64,000 bases of DNA from Bradyrhizobium icense (GTDB lineage Bacteria > Pseudomonadota > Alphaproteobacteria > Rhizobiales > Xanthobacteraceae), in assembly GCF_001693385.1 (NCBI RefSeq), contig NZ_CP016428.1, forward strand, positions 5,022,001-5,086,000. Direction: 5' to 3'. Shown in pieces: positions 47,243 to 57,076 of this stretch (positions within the stretch are counted from its first letter, which is position 1; each line of letters begins with the position of its first letter). Both the position numbers and the translations under genes were made by a program. Below the pieces are notes generated by a model that saw only the letters and a program-made list of their open reading frames with translations, did no database searches and had not been told where the DNA came from.

Positions 47243-48097
47243 TCAGTGTCTGCACCGGTGAAGGCCGACGGTTAGGAAGCGATCGAGCATGGCATTGACC
47301 TGATCTGCAACCTCGATTGTGTTGTAATGTCCGGCGAGCATCGTCTTCGCTATGACCAGCTGTGGACAGATCTCCTGGAGCCGGTCGAGGTCGCGCGCCA
47401 TATTCACCAGCGGTACATCGGCTGAAATATAAGCCATGGGAATCCGGCAGGCCTCTGCAGCCGGGACCGGATCATAGTTCAGGATCGCGTTCCGCATCAT
47501 CGAATGGGCCACATGCTGTGGCGTTCTCTCGCAAGGCGGAAGTACATACGTTTCGTAGATCATCTTTCGCCGGGCAGGATCTTCGAAATTGCAGCCGAGC
47601 TCCCACGCGTTCGCCTTTACGATCGCCAGATAATCGGGCCCGCCGATGCCTTCCAGCAGCGCTCGAACTTCGGGAGATTCGCGCAAGATCGGGGGCGGCA
47701 TGACAATGGTATCGATCATCACCATGCCTGAGGCCAGATCCGGATAGCGGCCGCACAGTTCGAGCGCGATCCGGCCTCCCATGCTGTGACCGATCACAAC
47801 CGGGTTGCGCAGTCCCAATTGATCGCATTGCCAGGCGATGTCGTCCGCAAATCCTGCGATGGTGTAGTCTTGCTGGGGTGCATCGCTGGAACCGTGACCG
47901 CGAAGATTGACGGCCACGACGCGACGGCTTTGAGCGAAGTGGGCGATCTGGGGCGTGAAGATGCCGTGGTCACCTGTCCAGCCATTGACAAAGAGCAGCG
48001 GAGGGACTTGCGCGGCTGCGGGTCCGGCCTCAACATGTGCCAAACGTACACCGTCGCGGCTCAACAGAACGGGATTCAACCTTTCATAAGAGATCAC
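47243..48097 (-). CDS. Alpha/beta hydrolase
   Basis: This 284-residue protein has the hydrolase fold: LLFVNGWTGDHG (oxyanion), GHSMGGRIA (nucleophile elbow, near 95), AYISADVPLVN and GHYNTIEVADQV (catalytic His region). A GTG start at 48097 with GGAGGA eight bases before it is chosen; the longer open frame is the tail of the broken MFS gene. It closes a minus-strand series GT1, MFS (broken) and hydrolase. Confidence 0.82.
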   Translation of the reverse strand: MISYERLNPVLLSRDGVRLAHVEAGPAAAQVPPLLFVNGWTGDHGIFTPQIAHFAQSRRVVAVNLRGHGSSDAPQQDYTIAGFADDIAWQCDQLGLRNPVVIGHSMGGRIALELCGRYPDLASGMVMIDTIVMPPPILRESPEVRALLEGIGGPDYLAIVKANAWELGCNFEDPARRKMIYETYVLPPCERTPQHVAHSMMRNAILNYDPVPAAEACRIPMAYISADVPLVNMARDLDRLQEICPQLVIAKTMLAGHYNTIEVADQVNAMLDRFLTVGLHRCRH

Positions 48098-48111
48098 GGT
48101 ATTTCCTCCTG

Positions 48112-49226
48112 AGGTGAGCTGGCCCGAAGCGGCGCCGATCATTTGCACGAAAGCTCTTGCGGCACTGATGGACCCCACGATTTCCGGTATCTGCCGCACT
48201 GCCTCGTTCAGGGCGTGCGGAGAGATCAAGCCGAACGACAATGCGACACCGACCATTACCAACATCACGACAACAGCCGGTTTGTCGCCCGCGAGCGCCA
48301 TAAGAAGCAGAGATGCGGCCAGGATGGTTGAGAGTGCGAGCCCCGCCGCAATTGACTTGCGCGGGCGATAGCCCCACACCGCTGAGCTTCCTGCTGCCCC
48401 GGGTGCCGGCCATGACCGACAGCGAACTTGCTCCGAAGGCCACGCCATATTCATACGGCTTGAGAACCAGAGCATTGATGAAGAACAGGGATGAGCCGGT
48501 GAAATAAGCAAACATGGCTCCAGCAGCTGCTGGCATTGCAAAGGATGTTGCCCGCGCAGACGGGATGCCGCAGAATGCGAAGATAGTTCCGGACGATCGC
48601 CGCAGGGCTGATCCTAAAGTTTGGATCAATCCTCGCGCTCTCGCTGAAGCCTGACATTGCCATAAGCAGCACCAATCCTCCTGCGATTGGCACAAGGTAG
48701 ATGGCCCGCCAGCTACTGAGCGCGAGGAGCGCCGCGCCGATGGTTGGTGCAATCGTCGGGACGACGTAGATCGCCAAAACCACGTTGGCCACTTTGCGGC
48801 TGCGGCCTCGCCGTCGGAGATGTTCCTGACAATTGCAAAGGCAGCAATTGCAGTAGCGGAAGCACCGGCGCCCTCGAGCGCGCGAAAAATCAGGAACTGC
48901 GGCAGCGAAATGGACAGCATGCAGCCCAAGCTTGCGACGACAACAAGTACACAGCCAAACAGAACGATCTGCTTGCGGCCGACGCGATCCGGTATCGGTC
49001 CATAAGCGAGAGGGGTCGCTCCCAAGCTCATGAGATAGACGCTCATCGCCAAACCCACTTCGGCCGAGGTCGCTCCGAGATCGTCTCCTGTCGCCGAAAG
49101 GCTTGGGAGGATCGTGTCAATCCCAAACGTCGGCAACGAAGCCATAAGACCAAGTAACAAGGTGAAGGCGAACGAATCCGGAGGAATGCGCACGACCAGG
49201 ATTTCTCTTTGATTAGCGCGCGCCAA
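48112..49226 (-). pseudogene. Frameshifted MFS transporter (Bcr/CflA-like)
   Basis: The N-terminal part (LPTFGIDTILPSLSATGDDL, YGPIPDRVGRKQIVLFG) matches drug-efflux MFS proteins such as Bcr. After about residue 148 the frame shifts to IAPTIGAALLALSSWRAIYL, shifts again for MFAYFTGSSLFFINALVLKP and once more for the end. At least three lesions; it cannot make a carrier. It lies between a glycosyltransferase and a hydrolase on the same strand. Confidence 0.8.
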
Positions 49227-49326
49227 GGTTGCGCCATGCCGCGGGAGATGTTTTCACCAGCGCGTGGCAATTCATCGCACAGTTGCCGTTTCGCTGATCG
49301 TCAGGCCAGTCCACGGCGGACTCAAT

Positions 49327-50586
49327 TTATGAGTGGCGACGTCGCTGACGTCCGACAGCGGCGAGAAGCTCCATCTCGTTGACAAGGCCAGATGTATCGA
49401 TATCGGCCTTAATAGCCTCGCCAAGCTTCCGGGCTGCGACTTTAAATTGCGGTTCCGTGATGAGCCGGTTTATCGCTGCCGCTATCTCCTGTTCGGAAAC
49501 CGTCGGTCCCAATCGAAGTCCCACACCCCTCGCCTCGACTCGCGCAGCATTGGCCAACTGGTCTCGTGCGATTGGCAGAATGAGTTGCGGCAAAGCGTTG
49601 ATCAGTGAACGGGTGACGGTGCCGTGGCCGCCTTGTGATATGACCAGAGAAACGTCCTTCATGACGGAGTCATGGGGAACACCGCGCACCAAATGCACGT
49701 TCTGCGGAGCGCGAAAGTCGGCCACATCCAGATTCGGACCTATTGTGAACACAGCATCGATTTCAACCATTCCGACCCCGTCGATGACGCGCTGGAACAG
49801 ATCGCGCTGGTTCTGCGCACCTGTGCTACAGGCGATTAGCGCGCGGGGACGATCAGACTGCGCTGGCCATGGAGCCTGCCACGACTTGGACCAATTCGGC
49901 ACATCGAGCAACGGTCCGATATAGCGGAAGTTGTCCGGAAGAGAGGTGGCTTCAAAGTCGAAGACCCGACTGGTCGCGAGCAGAACTCGGTCAGCCCGGT
50001 CGAACAGATCCATAACGTCCGGAAGAACGGGAAGTCCGAAATCAACGCGGGCCCGATTTAGGATAGGAAGAGACGCATTCATCGCGCCATCGAGAGCGGC
50101 ACAGGCTGCCGCCACCTCGGCGCGCTCCTCTGGCGTTTTCGGCTGGCCCAATCCGGAGGTAGCTGGCGGCATTCCTGGCAGGATGCGAAGGCTGACGTGA
50201 GGCGAAAGAAACGCGAAAGGCACGCCGGACGCTTCCGCCCCAAGCGCCGCTCCGAACAGAAAATCGAGGCTAAGAACGGCATCCGTTGGTAGGCGGCCAA
50301 TTTCGTCCCGAATATCGGCCGCGTAAGCAGAGCAAGGCTCAAAGATGACCCTGCGCATACGATCTCGGAGGTTGGAGAGATCTGCCGGATCCGCAGCCTC
50401 ACCGATTGGGGCGCGTCGCCATGACACGAACTCGAAATCGGCGGCGTCGACTTCTGCACGCATGGCGGGGTCCGCAATTACCCGAACGTGGTGACCAGGC
50501 CGGCGCAACCGCCGGGCCGCGGTGAGCAGAGGACTGAGGTTTCCCAACGTGCCCCACGAGGCGAGGAGAAAGCAGTAAGACATCAC
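49327..50586 (-). CDS. GT1-family glycosyltransferase (MGT/UGT-like)
   Basis: This 419-residue protein has the GT-B fold seen in natural-product glycosyltransferases. The N-terminus (CFLLASWGTLGNLSPLLTAA) is the acceptor domain, and the C-terminal donor motif reads SQGGHGTVTRSLINALPQLI followed by LPIARDQLANAARV. The family aromatic or steroid acceptors are not predictable. It is first in a minus-strand series with a broken MFS gene and a hydrolase. A 16-bp palindrome lies upstream. Confidence 0.85.
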   Translation of the reverse strand: MMSYCFLLASWGTLGNLSPLLTAARRLRRPGHHVRVIADPAMRAEVDAADFEFVSWRRAPIGEAADPADLSNLRDRMRRVIFEPCSAYAADIRDEIGRLPTDAVLSLDFLFGAALGAEASGVPFAFLSPHVSLRILPGMPPATSGLGQPKTPEERAEVAAACAALDGAMNASLPILNRARVDFGLPVLPDVMDLFDRADRVLLATSRVFDFEATSLPDNFRYIGPLLDVPNWSKSWQAPWPAQSDRPRALIACSTGAQNQRDLFQRVIDGVGMVEIDAVFTIGPNLDVADFRAPQNVHLVRGVPHDSVMKDVSLVISQGGHGTVTRSLINALPQLILPIARDQLANAARVEARGVGLRLGPTVSEQEIAAAINRLITEPQFKVAARKLGEAIKADIDTSGLVNEMELLAAVGRQRRRHS

Positions 50587-50729
50587 AGAAGTTCAGCTCC
50601 TTCGCAGTCGTACCGCACTTCCAAAGAATACGGCGCGCTCGACACTTGCATACCAATATCGGCTGCGCGTGCGCGACCCTAAGAGAAGACCGCAACGTGC
50701 CACGCGGCCCAGCCAGTGCGGCGCAGGCC

Positions 50730-50745
50730 TCACCCACATGGGTGA
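50730..50745. promoter_or_regulatory. 16-bp palindrome upstream of the glycosyltransferase gene
   Basis: TCACCCA-CA-TGGGTGA has perfect 7-bp arms and lies 144 bp before the glycosyltransferase start. It may be an operator for this gene series. Confidence 0.4.
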
Positions 50746-51040
50746 CTCTGCCTTACGGGAAGCCGGCCGCCCCAAGCGCTTGCACGGACTGATCTACCTC
50801 CACGGTGCACCTGTACGAGCCCTCTTGGATTGTAGATCTTCGATCCTTGACTTCGATCTGTTTCGACCTGCTATCACGCGAAGTGACTCAGCCTCTCGAA
50901 ACGCACACTGACTGAAAGCGTCACGAGGGTGCTCGCGAAGACACGAATCTCTCAATGCTAACGTTGCGAGGCACTCAAATTTGAGTTGCCAATGAGCAAT
51001 CGACGCCTGGGTGGGTGTGGCTTTTGTCAACATTTTTTCA

Positions 51041-51071
51041 AGCCTACAACCTGACGCCACGTGAGATTCAA
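51041..51071 (-). promoter_or_regulatory. MerR-type promoter, copy 1
   Basis: On the minus strand, TTGAAT and TAGGCT are separated by exactly 19 bp containing the interrupted dyad CTCACGTAGCGTCAGG-type sequence (here CTCACGTGGCGTCAGG). The over-long spacer is the mark of MerR-regulated promoters. No intact gene follows. Confidence 0.45.
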
Positions 51072-51369
51072 GCTGTTTCTGTTGGTCTCCCAGAACCTCA
51101 TTCGATTCCGCCGCGAGCAAGGTGCATCTCCTCGCACTCTCATAAGCTGCCAATGCAAGCCATCGCGATCGCCGGACCAACTCCGCTGCGTGGGCTGGTC
51201 CATTCCAAAACCATTTTTCAGCAGCGCTGCGCGCTCAACATTGCTAGGCTTTCCGGAAACTCGCGTTGAAATGCGATCGTCCACGACAGGGAGTTACCGG
51301 TGAGGCAATCGGCAAAAAGGGCCGGCCAATCGGATGCGATTGTGCCAGGTTACATGTAACCAAACATGG

Positions 51370-51591
51370 AGGACAGACGGTGACGGCCCAAGCGTGGTCG
51401 GGTGAAGGTGCGGGGAACATCGCGAAAGGCTGCGGGCACAGGGCTTGCGGCCCATCGAGATTTGGGTACCCGATGTGCGGTCTCCATCCTTCCGCAAGCA
51501 GGCTCATCGTCAGTCACTCGCTGTTGCGGCCAGCAGCCATGCGCGCGAGGATCAGACTTTCATCGACGACGTGTCCGACCTAGACGAATGA
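51370..51591 (+). pseudogene. Antitoxin of a MazE/PemI type, frameshifted
   Basis: The C-terminal part is clear: HRERLRAQGLRPIEIWVPDV, then RSPSFRKQAHRQSLAVAA and DDVSDLDE, ending in an ATGA overlap with the toxin. The N-terminal part (RPKRGRVKVR) is in another frame, consistent with one extra G near 51416. It matches the DUF3018-type antitoxin pattern. Confidence 0.65.
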
Positions 51592-51940
51592 GACGCGGCA
51601 AGATCTGGACCGTCGCTGGCGGCAAGGATTATGCAGGCAAGCCGCGCCCGGTCGTCATCATGCAGGACGACAGTTTCGATGCGACCGACTCCATTCCCAT
51701 TTCTGCGTTCACCACCGATCCAACGGATGGCCGTTGTTCCGGCTCATTGTCGAGCCGAATGAGCGCAACGGCTTGTTCTCGACATGCCGGCTGATGGTAG
51801 ACAAAATCACAACCGTTTCCAACGCCAAGGTCGGCAGGCGTGTTGGTCGTTGCGACGACGAGGTTATCGTACGGATCAATCAAGCGATGATGGTGTTCCT
51901 CGGCATGGCCGTATCACCTAGGGGCGAAAGAATGAGGCCG
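51588..51940 (+). pseudogene. MazF/PemK-family toxin, frameshifted
   Basis: From ATG 51588 the start (MRRGKIWTVAGGKDYAGKPR, PVVIMQDDSFDATDSIPISA) is a PemK/MazF endoribonuclease. Near 51734 the frame shifts; FRLIVEPNERNGL and TCRLMVDKITTVSNAKVGRR follow in the next frame. Corrected length is about 113 residues. The toxin is probably inactive. Confidence 0.75.
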
Positions 51941-52024
51941 CGGCCGCTGCCAAAAGCGCCGAGCTGCCCACATGGATTGCCATTTCCCAGAGGGATGGAC
52001 ACCTCAACACGAAAATCAGGATAG

Positions 52025-52839
52025 CCTCGTGCCAGTCAACCTAATCTAAGCTAATGTTCAACCATGGCTTTAAGAAACCATCTCCAAAGAAGGGCAAGCG
52101 GCCGGGTCTGTAATTGGCAGCGGCCGATTCAGGAAATCAAGTGCGGTGGAAGGGATCCACTATTCCCCCAAGATGAAGGGCAGCTCCGCAATCTCGAAGA
52201 CCAATGCTCTTACCCCTGAAGAGCGCCGGACGACCATTATCAAGGGCTATCGCAAAGCGTAGCCCGGAATTGTATGCCGCTGTTGCCGACGGCTTCTGCT
52301 ATCCCCGCACAACTGTCCTGAAGAAACAAGCGCGATCTCCGAGAGCCCCAAGAGTTCGCGGCCTTCGAAGCCGAAGTCAGCGACACCAGGGCGATGAAGA
52401 ACTGCCGGCCGGCGAACAGGACTTCAAGCACTTCATTCAAAGCGATTCACCGACACCTATTTTAGGGTGTCTACAACTGGGCGGGAGAAATAATACCGTC
52501 CGCATATCGAAGGACAGCAGCGTGTTCTGCTATCCATTCAAAAGCGGCGAAGAGCCTTCGCGAGTTCTTATCGAAGAGCTGATCGCAGGCCAGTGAGGAT
52601 TCATCGCCGGAACCGTGGCGTCCATCTCTCGATCAGGTCTGTTCATCCTCTTCGTCGTGATCCTGCTCGCCGACCGAACTGCAGGTAAGCACGGTCAGCG
52701 TCCGCCCATATTGCCCGACGCCGACTGCCTCTTCGGCGACCTTGTACATGCGCTCACCACGCCTAATCCGTCTGCTAATGGATTCTACAATAGAGGCTGG
52801 GTAGACCTGCAGCAGGAGAGAAGCAGAACTGAGCTCCTT
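52025..52839. other. Gene-poor gap
   Basis: About 800 bp. A plus-strand frame (52204-52596) and a short one near 52140-52260 (LTPEERRTTIIKGYRKA) look partly coding but I do not recognise them. Confidence 0.3.
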
Positions 52840-53496
52840 CTACAGGCTCGTGTTCCTAAGCAAGACATCACCCTCGACTCCGTGGGGATACTGGGTCACG
52901 ACCTCGAACGAAGGTAACAAGTCAAGAATGGCTTGCAGGGACTGCTGCCCTTCATAGAGCTCCTGGTCGCTGTATTCCGTGTAGATGAAGCGCGTGTTGG
53001 TCAAGGTATGCCTGCCGCCAGCGATCACATCGGACTCGGCTCCCTGCACGTCCATCCAGATGAAATCGATGTGTTTTAAGTTCGCCTCGCTGCACCAGTC
53101 ATCCAACCGTCGAGTTTCAACTGAGATGGGATTATCAAACCGAACCCAGTCATATTCCACGAGATGATTCTTGGGTCGGCGTATTGAGCCGGAGAGATCC
53201 CATTCCTTTGCATCTCCATTTCCATTGCTTGGATGGAAGTCGATCCTGCCATTTCGATCACTGATCGCGATCTCAAATAGCTTCACCTTGTTGAGGTACA
53301 GATCCATATTTTTCTTGAAGCGAGCAGCCGCTCGGGGATCTGGCTCAAAGCAGTAGAGCTGAGCCTGCGGGCAGAGCTCGAGAAACTTTCGCGTATCGGT
53401 TCCGTCGTTGCAGCCGATATCCAAGATAACGGGATCCGGCTTTTGAAGAAGAGAAACAATCTGCCGATGTACTGTTAAGGAAGATGTTGGTTCCAT
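52840..53496 (-). CDS. FkbM-family SAM-dependent methyltransferase, NoeI-like
   Basis: This 218-residue enzyme has the SAM motif (VILDIGCNDGTDTRKFLE), then YCFEPDP and FIWMDVQGAESDVIAGG, typical of FkbM methyltransferases. NoeI, which 2-O-methylates the fucose on Nod factors, belongs to this family. It lies near noeL and nolK, which make GDP-fucose, though on the opposite strand. Assignment as noeI is an inference from family and neighbours. No nod box was found before it. Confidence 0.75.
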   Translation of the reverse strand: MEPTSSLTVHRQIVSLLQKPDPVILDIGCNDGTDTRKFLELCPQAQLYCFEPDPRAAARFKKNMDLYLNKVKLFEIAISDRNGRIDFHPSNGNGDAKEWDLSGSIRRPKNHLVEYDWVRFDNPISVETRRLDDWCSEANLKHIDFIWMDVQGAESDVIAGGRHTLTNTRFIYTEYSDQELYEGQQSLQAILDLLPSFEVVTQYPHGVEGDVLLRNTSL

Positions 53497-53967
53497 GGAA
53501 ATATGCGGTCTCTCAGAGAAGGCCTGCCGAAGCCTAGACAGCAGTCCTGTCGAGAACTTCTGGAGCGCTCGGCAGCTACCTTCTTACATGGCCTCGCGGA
53601 GGTCCGTTGAACTTTGTCCTCGAATTCTCACGCACGCCCTCCCTGCGCAATGTATATCAATGTATACATAGTGCATGCGCCTGCGTGACGATAAACGGAC
53701 GGATTATGCGCGCCTCTCGATCAACTCGTGGCTTTTTAGGATACGGCCGCCGGCGTATCTCGGGCTCTTCAACAGGCGCGTCGTACCATGTCATTGCTGC
53801 CGAAATGCAAAGTAGCTCGTCGCAATCGCACCACAGCACAAGGCAAAGGGCGGGCTCCAGCAATTCATTGCCCGGGCCGATGCTGACTCTACGGCGGCCT
53901 GATTTGAATCGGCCTTCAGTTAGACTTCGCAAATGACGGCCTTCGCTTGCGCGTAACCGGAGAGAGA

Positions 53968-55053
53968 ATGACGGCTCTGGACTCAAAACAGCGCGTCGCG
54001 CTGATCACCGGCGTCACCGGCCAGGACGGCGCCTACTTGGCCGAATATCTGCTCGGCCTCGGCTATGAGGTTCACGGCATCAAGCGGCGGTCGTCCTCGT
54101 TCAACACCGCGCGGATCGACCACCTCTACCAGGACCCGCATTCCCGCAAGCTGCCATTCCTGCTGCATTACGGCGACATGACCGACTCGACCAACCTGAT
54201 CCGGCTGATGCAGCAGATCAGGCCAACCGAGATCTACAACCTCGCCGCCCAGAGCCATGTCGGCGTCAGCTTCGAAAGCCCGGAATACACCGCCAACGCC
54301 GACGCCATCGGCGTGCTGCGGCTGCTGGAGGCGATCCGCATCCTCGGCATGGAGCAGGAGACGCGGTTCTACCAGGCCTCGACCTCGGAGCTCTATGGCC
54401 TGGTCCAGGAGGTGCCGCAGAGGGAGACCACGCCGTTCTACCCGCGCTCGCCGTACGGCGTCGCCAAGCTGTACGGCTACTGGATCACGGTGAACTACCG
54501 CGAGGCCTACGGCATGTTTGCCAGTAACGGCATCCTGTTCAACCATGAGAGCCCGATCCGCGGCGAGACGTTCGTCACCCGCAAGATCACTCGCAGCGTC
54601 GCCCGCATCGAGGTTGGCCTCGACGAGGCGCTCTATCTCGGCAACCTCGAGGCCAAGCGCGACTGGGGCCATGCGCGGGACTATATCGAGGGCATGCACA
54701 AGATCCTGCAGGCCGATGCGGCGGACGATTTCGTGCTGGCGACCGGCGAGACCCGCTCGGTGCGCGAGTTCGTCGAACTCGCCTTTGCCGAGGTCGGCCG
54801 CCGCATCGAGTGGCGCGGCCAGGGCGCCGACGAGACCGGCATCGACGCCCAATCTGGCAAGACCGTGGTCCGCATCGATCCGGTCTATTTCCGCCCCACC
54901 GAGGTCGATCTTCTGGTCGGCGACGCCAGCAAGGCGCGCGAGAAACTCGGCTGGAAGCCCAAGACGTCGTTCGCCCAGATGGTCAGGGAAATGGTGGCGA
55001 ACGATCTCGACGAAGCGCGGCGGGAGATCGCCAATGGCAAGCCTGCCGTTTGA
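53968..55053 (+). CDS. noeL: GDP-mannose 4,6-dehydratase (NoeL type)
   Basis: This 361-residue short-chain dehydrogenase converts GDP-mannose to GDP-4-keto-6-deoxymannose. The NADP-binding motif ([20 protein letters not shown]), the catalytic Thr/Ser-Glu region (STSELYG), the YxxxK pair ([15 protein letters not shown]) and [17 protein letters not shown] are present. ATG 53968 follows a purine-rich ribosome-binding sequence. It overlaps nolK by 20 bp. The gene is clearly more GC-rich, with strong third-position G/C bias, than its neighbours, so it may come from another genome compartment. Confidence 0.93.
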   Translation: MTALDSKQRVALITGVTGQDGAYLAEYLLGLGYEVHGIKRRSSSFNTARIDHLYQDPHSRKLPFLLHYGDMTDSTNLIRLMQQIRPTEIYNLAAQSHVGVSFESPEYTANADAIGVLRLLEAIRILGMEQETRFYQASTSELYGLVQEVPQRETTPFYPRSPYGVAKLYGYWITVNYREAYGMFASNGILFNHESPIRGETFVTRKITRSVARIEVGLDEALYLGNLEAKRDWGHARDYIEGMHKILQADAADDFVLATGETRSVREFVELAFAEVGRRIEWRGQGADETGIDAQSGKTVVRIDPVYFRPTEVDLLVGDASKAREKLGWKPKTSFAQMVREMVANDLDEARREIANGKPAV

Positions 55054-55987
55054 ACTGAAGGGCAAGACGGTCTACGTCGCCGGCCACCGCGGCATGGTCG
55101 GCGCCGCGCTGGTGCGCCGGCTGGCTGCGGAAGGTGTCGAACTGCTGACCGCGCCCCGCAGCGAAGTTGATCTGCGCGATCAGGCCGCGGTCAATGCGTG
55201 GTTTGCTGCCAACCGGCCTCAGGTGGTGTTTCTCGCCGCCGCCAAGGTCGGCGGCATCGTCGCCAACAACACGCTGCGCGTCGAATTCCTCTACGACAAT
55301 CTGGCGATCGCTTCCAACGTGATCCATGCCGCGCATGTCCACGGCGCCGAGAAGCTGATGTTCTTAGGCTCGTCCTGCATCTACCCCAAGCTGGCGCCGC
55401 AGCCGCTGCGCGAGGATTCGATGCTGACCGGGCCGCTGGAGCCGACCAACGAGCCCTATGCGATTGCCAAGATCGCCGGGATCAAGCTGGTGGAGGCCTA
55501 TCGCAGCCAGTACGGCGCCGACTTCATCAATGTGATGCCGACCAATCTCTACGGAAGCGGCGACAATTACCATCCCGAATACAGCCACGTCGTCGCCGCG
55601 CTGATCCGCCGCTTCCATGAGGCGAAGCAATCCGGCGCCAAGGAGGTCGTGGTATGGGGCACCGGCACGCCGCGGCGCGAATTACTCTATGTCGACGACC
55701 TGGCGGATGCCTGCATCCATTTGATGAAGACCTATTCGGATGACGAACTGGTCAATATCGGCACCGGCGAGGACATCACGATCGCCGAATTCGCCCGCGT
55801 CGTGGCGGCAACCGTCGGCTACACCGGCGAGATCAGTTTTGACACCTCGCGCCCGGACGGCACGCCACGCAAGTTGCTCGACGTCAGCCGGCTGGCCAAG
55901 CTGGGCTGGCGGGCCAGCACCAGGCTCGAAGATGGCATCAAGCTCGCCTATCAGGCCTTCCTTAGCGAGCACGCGGTGAACACCTAG
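55034..55987 (+). CDS. nolK: GDP-L-fucose synthase (NolK type)
   Basis: This 317-residue epimerase/reductase makes GDP-L-fucose from the NoeL product. [18 protein letters not shown] is the NADP-binding motif, [15 protein letters not shown] holds the catalytic Ser, and [15 protein letters not shown] the Tyr and Lys. ATG 55034 lies within noeL, so the two are translationally coupled. GDP-fucose is the donor for Nod-factor fucosylation by NodZ, which is not in the window, or for surface polysaccharide. Codon use is high-GC like noeL. Confidence 0.93.
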   Translation: MASLPFELKGKTVYVAGHRGMVGAALVRRLAAEGVELLTAPRSEVDLRDQAAVNAWFAANRPQVVFLAAAKVGGIVANNTLRVEFLYDNLAIASNVIHAAHVHGAEKLMFLGSSCIYPKLAPQPLREDSMLTGPLEPTNEPYAIAKIAGIKLVEAYRSQYGADFINVMPTNLYGSGDNYHPEYSHVVAALIRRFHEAKQSGAKEVVVWGTGTPRRELLYVDDLADACIHLMKTYSDDELVNIGTGEDITIAEFARVVAATVGYTGEISFDTSRPDGTPRKLLDVSRLAKLGWRASTRLEDGIKLAYQAFLSEHAVNT

Positions 55988-56037
55988 CTCGCCGAGAGGC
56001 TTTGTCGGCCGTATTTGTCGCGCCAACGTTTCACTCC

Positions 56038-56080
56038 TTTCGGCGAAAACCGGTATCCATTTTTCCAGATCATGCTTTAG
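56038..56080. repeat. Palindromic-type intergenic repeat of Rhizobiales
   Basis: The stretch from TTTCGGCGAAAACCGG to CCAGATCATGC matches one arm of a repeat seen in many rhizobial intergenic regions, whose translation often appears as an artefact in short reading frames. Confidence 0.5.
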
Positions 56081-56084
56081 GATG

Positions 56085-56365
56085 CTCGCGTGGTGCGCCC
56101 GCCGCGCGAGCGAGCCGGTCAACGCGTAGAGAATATTGCTCCACACGCCTTGGCGGCTCCAGCGGTTGAAGCGGTTGTAAATCGTTGTGTACGGCCCGTA
56201 GTCTGGCGGACAGTCTCGCCAGCGTGCACCCGATCGCAGCATGTGGAAAATCCCGCTGATCACGCGCCGGTCATCCACGCGGTGCGCCCCGCGTCGCCCG
56301 CGTGGCAACAGCGGTTCGATCCGCTTCCACTCCAACTCGCTCAGCCAGCACAGTTGCTTCGCCCC
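56085..56365 (-). pseudogene. IS5-family transposase N-terminal fragment
   Basis: LSELEWKRIEPLLPRGRRGA, then SGIFHMLRSGARWRDCPPDY and YNRFNRWSRQGVW are the N-terminal domain of IS5/IS427-type transposases. The catalytic part is missing. It ends in the nearby palindromic repeat. Confidence 0.75.
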
Positions 56366-57076
56366 CTTCGCTTGGGAGCTTGAATCACAAATAAGGCCAG
56401 ACCGGAATCTTATTGAGTACAGACCCTAGTCTAGTGGCGGTGAGACTGCCCGGCGGGGAGCTCGCCCTCCATAGGCTCTCCGGAGCGATGACGTGCCCTC
56501 GCTTCGGCAGCGCCAGGCGGATCGTCGACGCGCACCGCCCTCGTAAGGGCCAAAGATCGAAATTTAGGCGCGTTCCTACGCCCTCGGTTACGTCGCGGCG
56601 CGCGCTTCGTTCGGCGAGCCTGCCGTTGCGGCGACACGCGGTCACCGGGGCCTTGCTCGAAGTGGCTTCGACCAGCTCGGGTTGCTCCGGCTCTTCCGCT
56701 TGCGGAAGTTCTAGCGCCTCCAGAATCGCTCGACCGTCGTCCATGATGCGCTACTCTTCAGCTTGGCGGGACGTCCAAATGCTGACTGAAGGTGTCGAGA
56801 TCTGGCGCGAAAGCAGTCAGACGCTTCATGCGTGCGACCCAATCCGATCCGCTCGTGTAGAAGATCTCGAGATATTGCTTTATGACCTGGATCGTGGCGT
56901 GCCCCTCGTGCTGCCGGCTAATATCTTCAGTACGGATAATTGAAAACTCACGCGCCGCTCAGCATGAGATGAGCGTGCACAGTAGGGCTTCCTGACCTGC
57001 GGCGCGCGACCTATGTGCCGTCAACGTCGAAGAGTAAGCTTAACCTCACCCCCGCGACGCAGTTCTGCAAAAATAT
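56366..57076. other. Gene-poor gap between IS5 debris and hipA
   Basis: About 710 bp of debris. Frames on both strands are compatible with decayed transposase but I cannot name them with confidence. Confidence 0.3.

Noticed and set aside
47243..48541. A single 432-residue protein fusing membrane segments to an alpha/beta hydrolase
   Set aside because: The first part is the tail of the frameshifted MFS gene; the hydrolase has its own ribosome-binding site and GTG start at 48097.
53983..55065. A 360-residue open frame antisense to noeL
   Set aside because: It mirrors the GC-rich noeL frame, has no start signal and no family features; noeL and nolK carry full catalytic motifs on the other strand.
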